This document shows positions 8,529 to 18,271 of a stretch of 64,000 bases of DNA, in pieces. The translations under genes and the position numbers were made by a program. The stretch lies in assembly GCF_030433435.1 (NCBI RefSeq), contig NZ_JANRHH010000028.1, positions 1-64,000 on the forward strand, read 5' to 3'. Source of the DNA: Polycladomyces subterraneus. GTDB taxonomy: Bacteria > Bacillota > Bacilli > Thermoactinomycetales > JIR-001. The notes beneath the pieces are model-generated. The model made no database searches. It was not told the origin of the DNA and saw only the letters and a list, made by a program, of their open reading frames with translations. Position 1 is the first letter of the stretch; each line of letters starts with the position of its first letter.

Positions 8529-11500
8529 TCATACTTCCATGAAACGGATGCGCTCTCCAGTTTCCGCAGCTGGGCAGATCTCCCGAAAATCGCACGCGGC
8601 GCAACGCGCACCGGGACGGGGTTCAAACCGGTCGGGATCATCTTCGTTCAACAACCATTCGGCTGCCTTGTGCAATTGTTCCTCCGTTTCCCGGATCGAT
8701 TCGGGCGTCACCTTCACTGTCACTTCACGGTTGGCACGGAGAAACACCAGTACCGCCTGTCGGGGCAGCACACCCCACTGGCTATGGGCAGCCCACGCAT
8801 AAAGCCGCAATTGCGGCTCGTACTCCCGGGCCAGCACATCCCAACCATGATCGGTCACCCGGTTGGTTTTATAGTCGACCAACTCCCATTCGCCGTTTTC
8901 GTGCTGAATCAGACGATCGATAATCCCTTCCACTTCCAATCCGGCGACGCGTTGAACAAAAGGTACTTCCTTCCAATCCTCCCGCTTGGGTTGGAGATGG
9001 AAACGGCTGTCCAGATAAGTTTGCAACAGCGGGCGAACTTCGTCCCACAATGCGGGAATGTCTGCCCGGTACCCATTGTACTCGACCACTGCGGACCGAA
9101 ATACCTCCACCAACTCATCTGCCCGGAAGACATCGTCGGGGCAGCACTCGATCACGCGGTGGACCACACTGCCGATCAATGTGGCAGCCAACGGTACGGG
9201 TGAGACTTCCTCATCCGTCTCCATGGTATTCCGCTCAGTTTCCACCTCGGTGGGGACGTTAATCCACCGTTTGTAGAGATATTTACGCGGACAATTGAAC
9301 AGCGTCATCAAATCGGTCACACTGATACCCAAACCGTCACGCTCTGTCAACCGGCGCGGCTCAATCAGTGCCCATGGTGAGTTGTCCGTCTCACCATTCT
9401 CACCACTTTTCCGTTCAAACCAAGTACGGGATGTCAACAGCACGGAGTCCAACTCGGCATGAGCCGACGGCAGAGCAGCCGCCTCCCCGGCTTTCACCCG
9501 GCGGACGCGAATCCACGTTTCCCCGTCGGGAAATGTCCATTTGCCCGTTTCTTCATCGATGTTCTCCCACCCCAGCACACCGTCCAGCCATTGGCTCCAC
9601 GAATCGACGGAAAGGAGAGGCTCTCCTTTTTTGGCTTGCTTGTGTTCTTCCGGCTGCCCACTAAGCACGAGCCGTTGCTTGGCACGGGTGACAGCCACGT
9701 AAAACAGGCGAACCGATTCCTCGATTTCCAATCTCTCTTCCCGCTCCTGGAGCTGACGCCAGCGGTAGGTTTCCTGTTTAACCCCATGCGGGGTACGCAG
9801 ACGGACCGCCAAGCCCACTTCCGCATCCGCCAACAGCTCCGGTGTCGGGCGGTTGCGACGCCAAGAGAGATCCGGTATGAAGACAACAGGAAACTCCAAG
9901 CCTTTAGCCTGGTGGATGGTCATCAGTTTCACGCTGTCGCCGTCGTCGGATTCCACCGACGCTTCCGTTTCCGGGACAGGTTCTTCGCGAAGCCGATCCA
10001 TCATCCGCAAAAAAGAGGTCAAAGAAAATGCCGCTGCATCGCGCCGGGTGCCAGCCAATCGGATCAGCTTGTCCAAATTGGCGTTAGCCTGTTTGCCGGA
10101 CGGCGTTCCCCACACCACCAGCCGGTAATCGCTCTCGTCCAATAGAAACCGGATCAGCTCCGACACCGAAACACGTCCGATGCGCAAACGGGCTTGTTCC
10201 AACAGTGCTGCAAAACGGGACAATTTCATCCGCTCCGATTCGGCGAGGCCGTCCACTTCCGGCCAAGACGCCGGTGACATCGACCAGGCCCCCGCTTGAA
10301 CACACAGAAAGATGGTTTCGTCCGAAACCGCACAAAACGGGGATCGCAACACACCCACCAATGACAGGACATCGTCCGGATCGTGCAAAAACCTGAGGAA
10401 ATGAAGCACATCCAGCACTTCCTGCCTGTCGTAAAACCCGCGTCCTTTCACTACATAAAACGGTACCCCCACTTCTGCCAACGCCCGTTCATAACATTTG
10501 ACATGGGTCATGGCTCGAAACAAGATAGCGATCTGACCGGGACGCGTCCCCTCTTCGATCATCTCCCCGATGCGTTGGGCCAACCACCGAGCTTCCCGGG
10601 CATGCCGATCCTCGCGTTCCCCCTCTTCAGCTTGGGGAATGACCAAACACTCCACGCAGGGCGGATTGGTATCTGAGCTGCCGCGTGCGGTTGCCGGTTC
10701 GTACATACTGCCGGTATCGGGATGATCAGGCATCAGCCGGGTGAACAAGGCATTGACAAACGACACGACATCAGGATGGGAGCGGAAATTATTCCGCATC
10801 GAAACGGCTTTCCCGCCCTCGGACAACAGTTCCGTTTTCGTTTTTCCGAACACGGATACATCGGCGCCACGAAACCGGTAGATCGACTGCTGGGGATCAC
10901 CGACGACGAACCGTTTGCCCGGGATCGTCCGTCCGTCGGGTTCCCGGCAAAGCAAATCGATCAGCCGCTTCTGCAATTCGTTGGTATCCTGAAATTCGTC
11001 CACCATCAGATACCGAATCCGCCGACTCACTTCCAAACGCACATGTGGATGGTCTTCCAACAGCCGACAGGCACGCAATTGCAATTCGTCGAAATCTAAC
11101 CCGCCCAGTCTTTGTTTCGCCGATTCGTACGCTTCGTGCAGAAAGGAAACCGCCCACAGGACGGCGTCGATCAACCGTCGCTCTTCCGGGAGCGACAGCC
11201 ATCCGTCCACGACTTCATTTAGTCGCTGGAGGTGCTGCTTCATCCGGTCCCGCGGCAGAAGGATCTCCTCTTTTCGCCCCCAGTTCCCGCTCAACAACGC
11301 TTCCAACTGTGTAAGCACATCCCGCTTCTCCATCCGGGAACCAGCTGCAAGCCAACGCCGTTCCAGTTCCGGCCATTCCATCTGGAACGCTTGGACGCGT
11401 TTTCCGCCCGTGATTTCCATCAGCGCGCGACCGGCAGACAACAACGAGAGCGACATCTCCCGTTCTTCTTCTGCTAACCGATCCGTCAGTTTCTCTAGGT

Positions 11501-12119
11501 CTCGGTACGTCCGCTCGGCCAACTCCCCAGGCCCCCAGCCCATCCCCGTCATCTGCCGGTACAACGCGGTCAATTCACGGGCGGCACGGGTGATTCCCAC
11601 TCCGGTCACCCATGTCTCCCACGCCCGTTTCACTTCCTCACTCAATTCGGTTGTTTGCGGTACAGCGGAAACTGCCCGTTCAGAGGCATTCGCCAGACAC
11701 CATGCCACTTCCGTCTCATCCATCACGGTAAAATCGGGATCCACATCGGCCTCGATCGGATATTCCCGCAGCAAACGGGCACAAAATGCGTGAATCGTCA
11801 TCACGCGGGCGCGTTCCATTTCCGACAGAAGGCGATACCACCACGCTTCTTCAGCGGTGTTATTTTTCCGAGCAGCTTCCAGCCGCTCCGTCACTCCCAG
11901 ACGAATACGCTCTTTCATCTCCGCGGCAGCTTTTTCCGTGAAGGTGATGGCAACGATATGATCCAAGATATCGGGATCATCCGAATGGGTGGACAAGATG
12001 CGCAGGTACCGCTCCACCAGTACGCGCGTTTTACCTGATCCCGCACCGGCAGAAACGATACAGTCCACATCCAGTGTGTTGATGGCTTCCCATTGATCCG
12101 GCGTGAACGAGTGGGTCAT
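8529..12119 (-). CDS. addA: ATP-dependent helicase/nuclease subunit AddA
   Basis: The 1196-residue protein is close to the usual AddA length. It is the UvrD-like 3'-5' helicase and RecB-type nuclease subunit of the AddAB (RexAB) recombination complex that processes double-strand breaks. Visible motifs: Walker A SAGAGSGKT at about 23-31, DEFQDTNELQ, GDPQQSIYRFRGAD, MTIHQAKGLEFPVVF, YVAVTRAKQRL and the C-terminal nuclease motif ELVDYKTNRV. Its ATG at 12119 overlaps the addB stop in an ATGA arrangement, so translation is coupled to addB; the longer upstream frame is not needed. Confidence 0.95.
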   Translation of the reverse strand: MTHSFTPDQWEAINTLDVDCIVSAGAGSGKTRVLVERYLRILSTHSDDPDILDHIVAITFTEKAAAEMKERIRLGVTERLEAARKNNTAEEAWWYRLLSEMERARVMTIHAFCARLLREYPIEADVDPDFTVMDETEVAWCLANASERAVSAVPQTTELSEEVKRAWETWVTGVGITRAARELTALYRQMTGMGWGPGELAERTYRDLEKLTDRLAEEEREMSLSLLSAGRALMEITGGKRVQAFQMEWPELERRWLAAGSRMEKRDVLTQLEALLSGNWGRKEEILLPRDRMKQHLQRLNEVVDGWLSLPEERRLIDAVLWAVSFLHEAYESAKQRLGGLDFDELQLRACRLLEDHPHVRLEVSRRIRYLMVDEFQDTNELQKRLIDLLCREPDGRTIPGKRFVVGDPQQSIYRFRGADVSVFGKTKTELLSEGGKAVSMRNNFRSHPDVVSFVNALFTRLMPDHPDTGSMYEPATARGSSDTNPPCVECLVIPQAEEGEREDRHAREARWLAQRIGEMIEEGTRPGQIAILFRAMTHVKCYERALAEVGVPFYVVKGRGFYDRQEVLDVLHFLRFLHDPDDVLSLVGVLRSPFCAVSDETIFLCVQAGAWSMSPASWPEVDGLAESERMKLSRFAALLEQARLRIGRVSVSELIRFLLDESDYRLVVWGTPSGKQANANLDKLIRLAGTRRDAAAFSLTSFLRMMDRLREEPVPETEASVESDDGDSVKLMTIHQAKGLEFPVVFIPDLSWRRNRPTPELLADAEVGLAVRLRTPHGVKQETYRWRQLQEREERLEIEESVRLFYVAVTRAKQRLVLSGQPEEHKQAKKGEPLLSVDSWSQWLDGVLGWENIDEETGKWTFPDGETWIRVRRVKAGEAAALPSAHAELDSVLLTSRTWFERKSGENGETDNSPWALIEPRRLTERDGLGISVTDLMTLFNCPRKYLYKRWINVPTEVETERNTMETDEEVSPVPLAATLIGSVVHRVIECCPDDVFRADELVEVFRSAVVEYNGYRADIPALWDEVRPLLQTYLDSRFHLQPKREDWKEVPFVQRVAGLEVEGIIDRLIQHENGEWELVDYKTNRVTDHGWDVLAREYEPQLRLYAWAAHSQWGVLPRQAVLVFLRANREVTVKVTPESIRETEEQLHKAAEWLLNEDDPDRFEPRPGARCAACDFREICPAAETGERIRFMEV

Positions 12120-15100
12120 TCCTCTCCTTCCCCTTTCTCTGCCAGTGACAACGTGACATCCCAACGGCAAATCGTCCGGTGAGGGCAATGCGAAGGGCAC
12201 TCCCACGTCGGCTCAACCGCAAAATCCCCCTTTTCGGCTCGACGAAGCTGACGGCTGAGCCGTTGCCCGATCGCTTCCATCGTGTTCGTCCATTCCTCCT
12301 CATCCAGCAATCCCTTCACCCGCGTATGGATGCCCGTACGTTCCGTCGCTTCCTTCCGCCACAATCCTTGGTTTCGGTTATTGGTGGGCGGTTTGCCGTT
12401 CTGCCGTGTGCCTGGCGTGTAATAAGCAGCTCCCACGGCCTTAGCGGGGTCCAGACCCAACACTTGCTGGACCACCCAGAGAAACAAAGGCAATTGCAAA
12501 TGCGCTCCTTCCCTGATCCGCTTGGGATCGACCACCGCACCCGATTTGTAGTCATACACGGCATAATAACCTTCTCCATCCACATCAACTCGGTCCACTT
12601 TTCCACGCACCCGGATCGTCACATCTCCCGGCAGGTGAATCCGTACCGGATGTGGGGTCGATTGTGGATCCATTTCACCACGGTGGATCAGGTTAGGATC
12701 GGTCATGCCGAAAGACAACTCCAGATGAACCGGACGCATGCCGGAGCCGTCCACCCCGCGCCAATGCCATTCATGTGACAAAACGGCGGACAGTTGTTGT
12801 TTGATCCGCTCCTTTTCCACCTCCAAACGGAAAGGATCGCGGGCCAATGCTGCGGCCTCGGTCAACAACTGTTCGAACAACGCGTCCACCAGCACATCCA
12901 ACCGCTCCATCGCCTTTTCCCATGTATCCGGAGAAAGGCGTACTTCCTCCCATCCGCGCCAGAAGTGGCTCAATACCCGATGCCAAACATGTCCCCGATC
13001 CAGCGCCGCCCACTCCCGTCGTGCGGGCTCAGGCTCCCGTGCCTGCAACAGGTGGTCGGCAAAATAGTGGAACGGGCACTGCATCAGCTGATTCAACTCC
13101 GCGGGACTCCAGACGCGATCCTGCAAGGAAAAACCGTGTTTCTTCCACAGTGACGGGCGCAACTGACCGGCAAACGCAGCGGCATTTCCAGAGAGACGCA
13201 CACGTTCTACCCGCAACCGCTCCAACCAATGCCAAGTACGTTCCGGTTGCCTGCGCGCTTCGTTTTTCAGCAAGGTGATCGCTTGCTTTCGTTCTGTCAC
13301 AGGATCGGCTGTTCCGTTTTGGGACAACAGCGAGACCGCTCGAGCCAATCCTTCTTTCCTAGAAAAACACGCCTCGAATCGGTCGGGGAGCATATGGGAT
13401 ACATCCCGCCGCTGGTGGATCACATCCGTCTCTGTCCACACCGCCAACAGTTCTTGCAAAAATGGGGACGGCAAGCGCGACGATCCGGATTCATCCGCAT
13501 GCGGATAGGAAAAAACCAAGTGTGACTCGGCAGACGAAGCGCATAGGAAAAACGGCAATAATTGCCGATGCCGCAGCTGATCAGAGGTCATCAAGCGCAA
13601 TTCTTCTTGGCGGAGACGTACACGCTCCTCATCCGGCAACAGCCAGTCATCGTGGATGGGGCGTGGCCACTCCCCTTCCGCACATCCCAGCACCCATACT
13701 GCCCGGTATCGGTCCCAGCGGATCTGGTTGGGCTCCAAAATGCGAAGCCCACCACGACGTCCCGGCTTTTTGCGCACCCGTTTCCGCATCGCCGCCCGTT
13801 CCAGCATGCCGGCCAACGTGCGCAATTCTAATGCTTCCCCGGCAAATCCAGACGGGTCGACGTGTTTCCATTCCTGAACGATTTCCCTGATCAAGGCGAA
13901 TGCCTGCATCTCTTCCGCCAGAAACGGCAACATCCGCGGGTCTTTCGCCAACGTGCGATACCGGGACGGCTGTTCCAGCTCAGCCACCCATGATTCCAAC
14001 CACGCCAACCAATCCCGCCACAAAGCGTTCAACGGGATGCTTTCCACCCAGCGATACAACGCCAACAAGCCCGACCATACCGCTGGTTCCGTCTCGTTTC
14101 CGTCGTCGGGGATGATCTCTGCTCGACCCATACATGATTCCAATTCCGCCAAGCTCTGTGGCGCATTCCACCGTTCGTAAGCCTTCAACCACAACCGTCG
14201 ATCGGCCTCACTTCCCCATGGCACAAACGGGCTCTGCATCAGGGCGATGCGCTCCTCTTCCCGTCCCATACGAACGGCCATCGCGGTCAAGATCGTCTCC
14301 ATCACCGGATGATGGCGAAGCGGTACCGTCCACGGCGATGCGACGGGCAGTCCCGCCTCCGACAACGCTCGTACGAGCGGGGACAAGTATGTATCCAGGT
14401 CCGGTACGATCAAAACCACATCCGATAACGAGCCGTTTTCCTCCGACAACCATCGTTTGACACTGCCCGCCACCATCCGGGTCTCCTGCTCCACACCGGG
14501 GGCGGACAACACTTCCACCGCTCCATCCGCCGCTTGTCGTTCCGGACGGACGGCAAACGCTGTGCGGACCATATGTTCCAATGCAGTAACTCGACGCTCC
14601 TCGGTCGGTTCAACCGAAACCCGTCTTACGGAAAAGCCGCGTTGCCGCAAGCGTTCCATGGTTTGTTCCGTCTCTTTGAACAAACGGGGACGCGTCTCGT
14701 CCCAAACCAAATGCAACTCAACTGGGACACCAGAGGTGACCAGCTGGATCAGCAACTGCTCCTGCAGAGGAGACAGATCGTGAAAATGTTCAGCAACCAC
14801 ATACTCCGGCAATCGTGCCTGTCCCTGTCGTAATGCTTGTAATGCTTGGTAGTACGCCTCCTCGTGGTCGAACGCTCCGCTGTCTGACAGCAACTGTTGA
14901 TAGGCCCGATAGATTCGCGCCAATTCACGTTCTTTGGGACCGCGATCGTGCCAAAGCGCTATCAGTCGTTCGGGCAGTACGCCAGACCGCTTGATTTCTC
15001 CGATCCAAGTCTCCATCTTTTTAATCCAACCCGGACGCGATTTCCACCCGCGAAAGTATGTATATGGTTCTTCCCGATCAGCGGTGCTGACAGCCTGTTG

Positions 15101-15364
15101 CACCAGACATTCCTGCTCAATGGCGGAAAGTAGACGCTTGCGCCGGTCCTGCAACAACTCGCGAACAAATTGGTCAAATGTGCCGAAATGCACGTCCCGT
15201 TGATCCCGTAGGAAAGGCAGGTAGCGACGGTGAAGTTCCCTGGCCATGCGCGTGCCGGGAACCAGATAATCCACCCGTTTGCAACCGGAAAATCGGGTGG
15301 GGTCATCCCAGCCCATCCCCCATCCCGCCGAGTCTACGGGATGCAGAACAATCGTTCCCGTCAT
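12116..15364 (-). CDS. addB: AddB-type nuclease/helicase-like subunit
   Basis: The 1082-residue protein is the partner of AddA by its position and 4-nt overlap. The C-terminal half has a RecB-type nuclease (VYDYKSG, then QLPLFLW) flanked by cysteines expected to bind the AddB iron-sulfur cluster: MQCPFHYFADHLL, and the C-terminal CPSHCPHRTIC. The N-terminus is unusual: after MTGTIVLHPVDSAGWG I find no GxxxxGKT/S Walker A sequence, which Bacillus AddB has near its start. It is also somewhat shorter than the roughly 1160-residue Bacillus protein. The start is taken as the first ATG; its ribosome-binding site (AGAGGGATCGAG) is only moderate. AddB is the best call given context and nuclease motifs. 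Confidence 0.85.
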   Translation of the reverse strand: MTGTIVLHPVDSAGWGMGWDDPTRFSGCKRVDYLVPGTRMARELHRRYLPFLRDQRDVHFGTFDQFVRELLQDRRKRLLSAIEQECLVQQAVSTADREEPYTYFRGWKSRPGWIKKMETWIGEIKRSGVLPERLIALWHDRGPKERELARIYRAYQQLLSDSGAFDHEEAYYQALQALRQGQARLPEYVVAEHFHDLSPLQEQLLIQLVTSGVPVELHLVWDETRPRLFKETEQTMERLRQRGFSVRRVSVEPTEERRVTALEHMVRTAFAVRPERQAADGAVEVLSAPGVEQETRMVAGSVKRWLSEENGSLSDVVLIVPDLDTYLSPLVRALSEAGLPVASPWTVPLRHHPVMETILTAMAVRMGREEERIALMQSPFVPWGSEADRRLWLKAYERWNAPQSLAELESCMGRAEIIPDDGNETEPAVWSGLLALYRWVESIPLNALWRDWLAWLESWVAELEQPSRYRTLAKDPRMLPFLAEEMQAFALIREIVQEWKHVDPSGFAGEALELRTLAGMLERAAMRKRVRKKPGRRGGLRILEPNQIRWDRYRAVWVLGCAEGEWPRPIHDDWLLPDEERVRLRQEELRLMTSDQLRHRQLLPFFLCASSAESHLVFSYPHADESGSSRLPSPFLQELLAVWTETDVIHQRRDVSHMLPDRFEACFSRKEGLARAVSLLSQNGTADPVTERKQAITLLKNEARRQPERTWHWLERLRVERVRLSGNAAAFAGQLRPSLWKKHGFSLQDRVWSPAELNQLMQCPFHYFADHLLQAREPEPARREWAALDRGHVWHRVLSHFWRGWEEVRLSPDTWEKAMERLDVLVDALFEQLLTEAAALARDPFRLEVEKERIKQQLSAVLSHEWHWRGVDGSGMRPVHLELSFGMTDPNLIHRGEMDPQSTPHPVRIHLPGDVTIRVRGKVDRVDVDGEGYYAVYDYKSGAVVDPKRIREGAHLQLPLFLWVVQQVLGLDPAKAVGAAYYTPGTRQNGKPPTNNRNQGLWRKEATERTGIHTRVKGLLDEEEWTNTMEAIGQRLSRQLRRAEKGDFAVEPTWECPSHCPHRTICRWDVTLSLAEKGEGEE

Positions 15365-15503
15365 CTCGATCCCTCTTCCGTTTTCGATGGTGAAATTTTT
15401 CTACATAACGCCGGTCCAACGGTGAAACGATGAAAAAAGCAGATTCTTTTCTGCATTATACCAATCCGCAAACGGAAAACCCACTGCCTAAGGAGGCATG
15501 TTC

Positions 15504-15698
15504 GTGAAACAGCCGAAAAAATCAACACGCCCGACTGAATTGCAGGATGGTCAGATGGCTGCGTATCCAGCAGAAAATGACCCCCACACCCACGTCACCG
15601 CCGCGATCCAGGAGATGTGGGGAATGAATCCGCATTTGTCCGAAGCAACACAGTGGGGGACGGAGACGGAAGCACCAGAAACATCTCCGGAAAAATAA
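15504..15698 (+). CDS. small acidic protein of unknown function
   Basis: I do not recognise a family for this 64-residue product. A GTG at 15504 is the better start because AGGAGG at 15491-15496 is 7 bases upstream; the ATG at 15498 is too close. The protein begins with a basic stretch (KQPKKSTRP) and becomes acidic and Thr/Glu-rich at the end (TETEAPETSPEK), with no membrane segment. It is divergent from addB and followed by a hairpin at 15706, so it is probably a single-gene unit. Confidence 0.55.
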   Translation: MKQPKKSTRPTELQDGQMAAYPAENDPHTHVTAAIQEMWGMNPHLSEATQWGTETEAPETSPEK

Positions 15699-15705
15699 AT
15701 ACCCA

Positions 15706-15750
15706 GGGTCCCCGGTCGAGAAACGATGCCCGCGCCGGGGCCCATTTTCT
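15706..15750 (+). terminator. probable terminator after the small acidic protein gene
   Basis: GGGTCCCCGG (15706-15715) pairs with CCGGGGCCC (15735-15743) with one bulge, followed by ATTTTCTGTTT. It begins 8 bases past the stop codon at 15698. Confidence 0.6.
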
Positions 15751-15899
15751 GTTTCAATAGGATTTTTTTACATAATCGAAACATGATCCGTTCGTCGCAC
15801 GAGAGGACAGCAGGTTTGCTATGTACCGCAAAATCACTTACACTCTAGATGAGAGCTGGTGCTGAACGCGGTTGCCGGACACCCCGGAGGTGATCCACG

Positions 15900-16601
15900 T
15901 TGAACCACATCGCGCGTTTTTTACAAACATTGCCCCTGTTTCACGGCATCAATACTGAAGCGTTGGAAACGGTGAGTCACACACTGATCGAACGAAAGGT
16001 CAAACGGGGGACAGTCGTGTGTTTGCGGGGGGAAAGAATCGACAAGGTCTTTATCGTCTATCGGGGGAAAATCAAAATATACCGAACAGACCCGGAAGGG
16101 AGCAAGATGTTCATCTCCTATTGTCACAGCGGAGATTTCTTCCCGCACTTTGGCTTTTTTCGGGAGGCTTGTTTTCATGCCGACGCCCAAGCGGTCGAGG
16201 ACTCTCACCTCTTGGTCATGCCCAAAGAAGACATGGAACAATTGCTTCGTACTCATCCCGAGCTCACTATTCGGTTAATTCAAACCATGGGACAGCAAAT
16301 CAGCGATTTGGAACAGCAACTGAACGAGTCCATCGTTCATGACGCATACGAGCGCGTGATCTTTTTACTCCTCCGTCTGGCCCGTACCGTGGGCGAGCCT
16401 CATCAACAGGGTATTTGCCTGAAGGAGCGGTACACCAACCGGGAACTCGCGCAGATGATCGGTGCCACACGCGAAACGGTCAGCCGTGTGATGAACCGCC
16501 TGAAACGAGAGGGACATGTCCATCTGCAAGAGGGACATCTCGTGGTTCACGTTCACCGATTAAAGGAGCTAGTCGATTGCCCGCACACACAAATCGGTTA
16601 A
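15900..16601 (+). CDS. Crp/Fnr-family transcriptional regulator
   Basis: The 233-residue protein has a cyclic-nucleotide-binding-like sensor domain (about 12-120), a dimerisation helix (about 122-150) and a C-terminal winged helix with ATRETVSRVMNRLKREG at 189-205. The recognition helix has R-E-x-x-x-R, the residues that read TGTGA in E. coli CRP, matching the TGTGA-N6-TCACA site just downstream. Cysteines are at 41, 75, 91, 173 and 226, but there is no C-terminal three-cysteine cluster like that of Bacillus Fnr, so an Fe-S redox sensor is not supported. The TTG start is set by GGAGGTGATC directly upstream. It probably activates the globin gene that follows. Confidence 0.88.
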   Translation: MNHIARFLQTLPLFHGINTEALETVSHTLIERKVKRGTVVCLRGERIDKVFIVYRGKIKIYRTDPEGSKMFISYCHSGDFFPHFGFFREACFHADAQAVEDSHLLVMPKEDMEQLLRTHPELTIRLIQTMGQQISDLEQQLNESIVHDAYERVIFLLLRLARTVGEPHQQGICLKERYTNRELAQMIGATRETVSRVMNRLKREGHVHLQEGHLVVHVHRLKELVDCPHTQIG

Positions 16602-16619
16602 ACAGAAAAAATCATATGG

Positions 16620-16662
16620 TGTGATTTATTTCACATCTATCAAATCCCCTATTTGTTACAGT
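16620..16662 (+). promoter_or_regulatory. Crp/Fnr site and promoter of the globin gene
   Basis: TGTGATTTATTTCACA (16620-16635) is a perfect TGTGA-N6-TCACA palindrome. An extended -10, TGTTACAGT, has its hexamer TACAGT at 16657-16662. If transcription starts about 7 bases later (16669), the palindrome centre (16627.5) is at -41.5, the classic class II activator position. No -35 hexamer is visible, as expected for an activator-dependent promoter. Confidence 0.75.
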
Positions 16663-16763
16663 TAAGACATCCTGTGTGTCTTATTCGACTTTTTTCCCGC
16701 CTCCGATCCATGATTGGACTCATAGATCATTTGTCTTTGTTTTTGAAATGGAGGGAAACAGAA

Positions 16764-17123
16764 GTGGCAACCCTGTACGAGAAGCTGGGTGGAGAAAAAG
16801 CCATTGCAGCCGTTGTGAACGAGTTCTACGATCGGATGATCAAAGATGAAGAAGTCAGCCATTATTTTCGATACACAGACATGGAAAAACTCCGTAAGCA
16901 CCAGATCTCTTACTTCATGAGCTACGCGCTGGGCGGTCCCCATAAATACGAAGGTGCTACCCTGCGCGAATCCCACAAGGGGATGAACATCACGCATGAG
17001 CACTACGAAATAGCGATTAAGCATTTGAACGGTGCCTTGCGCAAATACAACGTGCCGTTGGAAGACCGCGTCAAAGTGGAAGCATTTCTTCGCAGCGTCA
17101 AACCGCACATCATTCATAAGTAA
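16764..17123 (+). CDS. truncated haemoglobin (group I-like)
   Basis: The 119-residue haem protein begins MATLYEKLGGEKAIAAVV and has the glycine motifs and length of small 2-over-2 globins; GGPHKYEG and ESHKGMNI are typical of group I. The proximal (F8) histidine is probably His80 in THEHYEIA. Such proteins bind O2 or NO and often act in NO detoxification or redox sensing in the cytosol. The GTG start at 16764 has GGAGGG eight bases upstream. It is preceded by a Crp/Fnr-type promoter and ends at a strong terminator, so it is one transcription unit probably controlled by the adjacent regulator, likely in response to oxygen limitation or nitrosative stress (inference). Confidence 0.92.
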   Translation: MATLYEKLGGEKAIAAVVNEFYDRMIKDEEVSHYFRYTDMEKLRKHQISYFMSYALGGPHKYEGATLRESHKGMNITHEHYEIAIKHLNGALRKYNVPLEDRVKVEAFLRSVKPHIIHK

Positions 17124-17171
17124 TCCGACACAGCACTCATTTCTTCCGGTTAACCTCGTTCCCAATCAACA

Positions 17172-17205
17172 GCCGGCAAACGGACGAATCCGTTTGTCGG
17201 CTTTT
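17172..17205 (+). terminator. terminator of the globin gene
   Basis: GCCGGCAAACGGA (17172-17184) pairs with TCCGTTTGTCGGC (17189-17201) with one G-U pair and a CGAA loop, followed by TTTT. It directly abuts the stop codon of the convergent Nudix gene. Confidence 0.85.
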
Positions 17206-17636
17206 CACTTCTCAGGGTGAAGGTAGGATCGAACCGGAACATCTTTCCATTCGCGGATTGCGTCTTCCAACCGAATGCGAATCCATTTGCGTTTGACCAT
17301 GTTCATCGCCATCTCAATCGGGAAATAACCGACATTGACCGTTTCGGAACTCAGTTGCAACGTGCCGCCTACCGGCTTACACAAAAAGACGAGACTAACC
17401 ACATGAGTATCGTTTCGACCGATGGTTTTGTACACCCCGATCAAACGAATCACTTTGACCTCGATCCCGGTTTCTTCCCGGATCTCTCTAATCACTGCCG
17501 TATCCAGCGCTTCATCCAACTCCACCACGCCACCCGGTGGCTCCCAATGATGGTTGTCGGCACGTTGAATGAGCAGTACTCCTTTGGTATCGTCCCACAC
17601 AATTCCGGCCGCTGCGACATGATGTTTGGGTAACAT
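17205..17636 (-). CDS. Nudix hydrolase
   Basis: The 143-residue protein contains a complete Nudix box: GGVVELDEALDTAVIREIRE followed by ETGI, at about 35-58. It hydrolyses nucleoside diphosphates linked to another moiety, using Mg2+; substrate cannot be read from the sequence. The N-terminus KHHVAAAGIVWDDTKGVLLIQRADNHHWEPP is typical of the fold. The start at 17636 is supported by AAAAGGAGGCACCACGG upstream. It is convergent with the globin gene and appears monocistronic. Confidence 0.9.
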   Translation of the reverse strand: MLPKHHVAAAGIVWDDTKGVLLIQRADNHHWEPPGGVVELDEALDTAVIREIREETGIEVKVIRLIGVYKTIGRNDTHVVSLVFLCKPVGGTLQLSSETVNVGYFPIEMAMNMVKRKWIRIRLEDAIREWKDVPVRSYLHPEK

Positions 17637-18268
17637 CCGTGGTGCCTCCTTTTGCTTTTTTCCCCGTCACCAGACCACGGAATGATGATGCCTGTTCTAC
17701 ATTGCTCTATTGATTGAGACTGCTGACAAAAGTAGTCTACCATCGCGATTTCGGGTGAGTTGTTTTCCCTCTCTCCTCTTTCTGCAGCCAAAGGTCGCTT
17801 ATGGGAAATCGGAGCCCGCGGACTTTGTCAATGACCTAATTGATTTTGCAGGACCTCTTGATTGATGTATAAGGAACAAAAATCCGCTCTTATCGTCAGA
17901 AAAAACATGTTGAGATGAATTAAGTGGGATGCATTCAAACGGAAGTTCAATGAGAAAGATCTTTTCATTTTGACACCCTACAATATCAATATGATTGATT
18001 TCATAGCGTTGTATGTGCACGAGTACTGTCATTGACGAGATGCAGCTTTCGACCATCCTCTCCACCGTCACCAACTACTCTCATTTATCCCAACGATTCC
18101 AGTAAACCTGGATAGCTCACCATCGTCTCCTTCCTTCCCGTCGTGCGAATTGACGGTATTCCGAGTCCTTCTCCGATTTCTTTTCTTTCACCCTTTCGGC
18201 GGATGGGGGTATGAAACCTTTCCTCTTTTTCCAAACTAAGGGCGAATCGACCACTGAAGGAGGCGCTT
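17637..18268. other. AT-rich region without a confident gene
   Basis: The stretch is visibly more AT-rich than its neighbours. The only sizeable frame is 17799-18074 on the minus strand (91 codons, beginning MVTVERMVESCISSMTVLVH); it has no recognisable family and no clear ribosome-binding site, so I do not call it a gene. The region could be remains of a lost gene. It should contain the promoters of the divergent genes on either side. Confidence 0.4.
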
Positions 18269-18271
18269 GTG

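Noticed and set aside
17799-18074. 91-codon minus-strand frame in an AT-rich gap
   Set aside because: No family, weak start; mentioned in the gap entry but not called as a gene.
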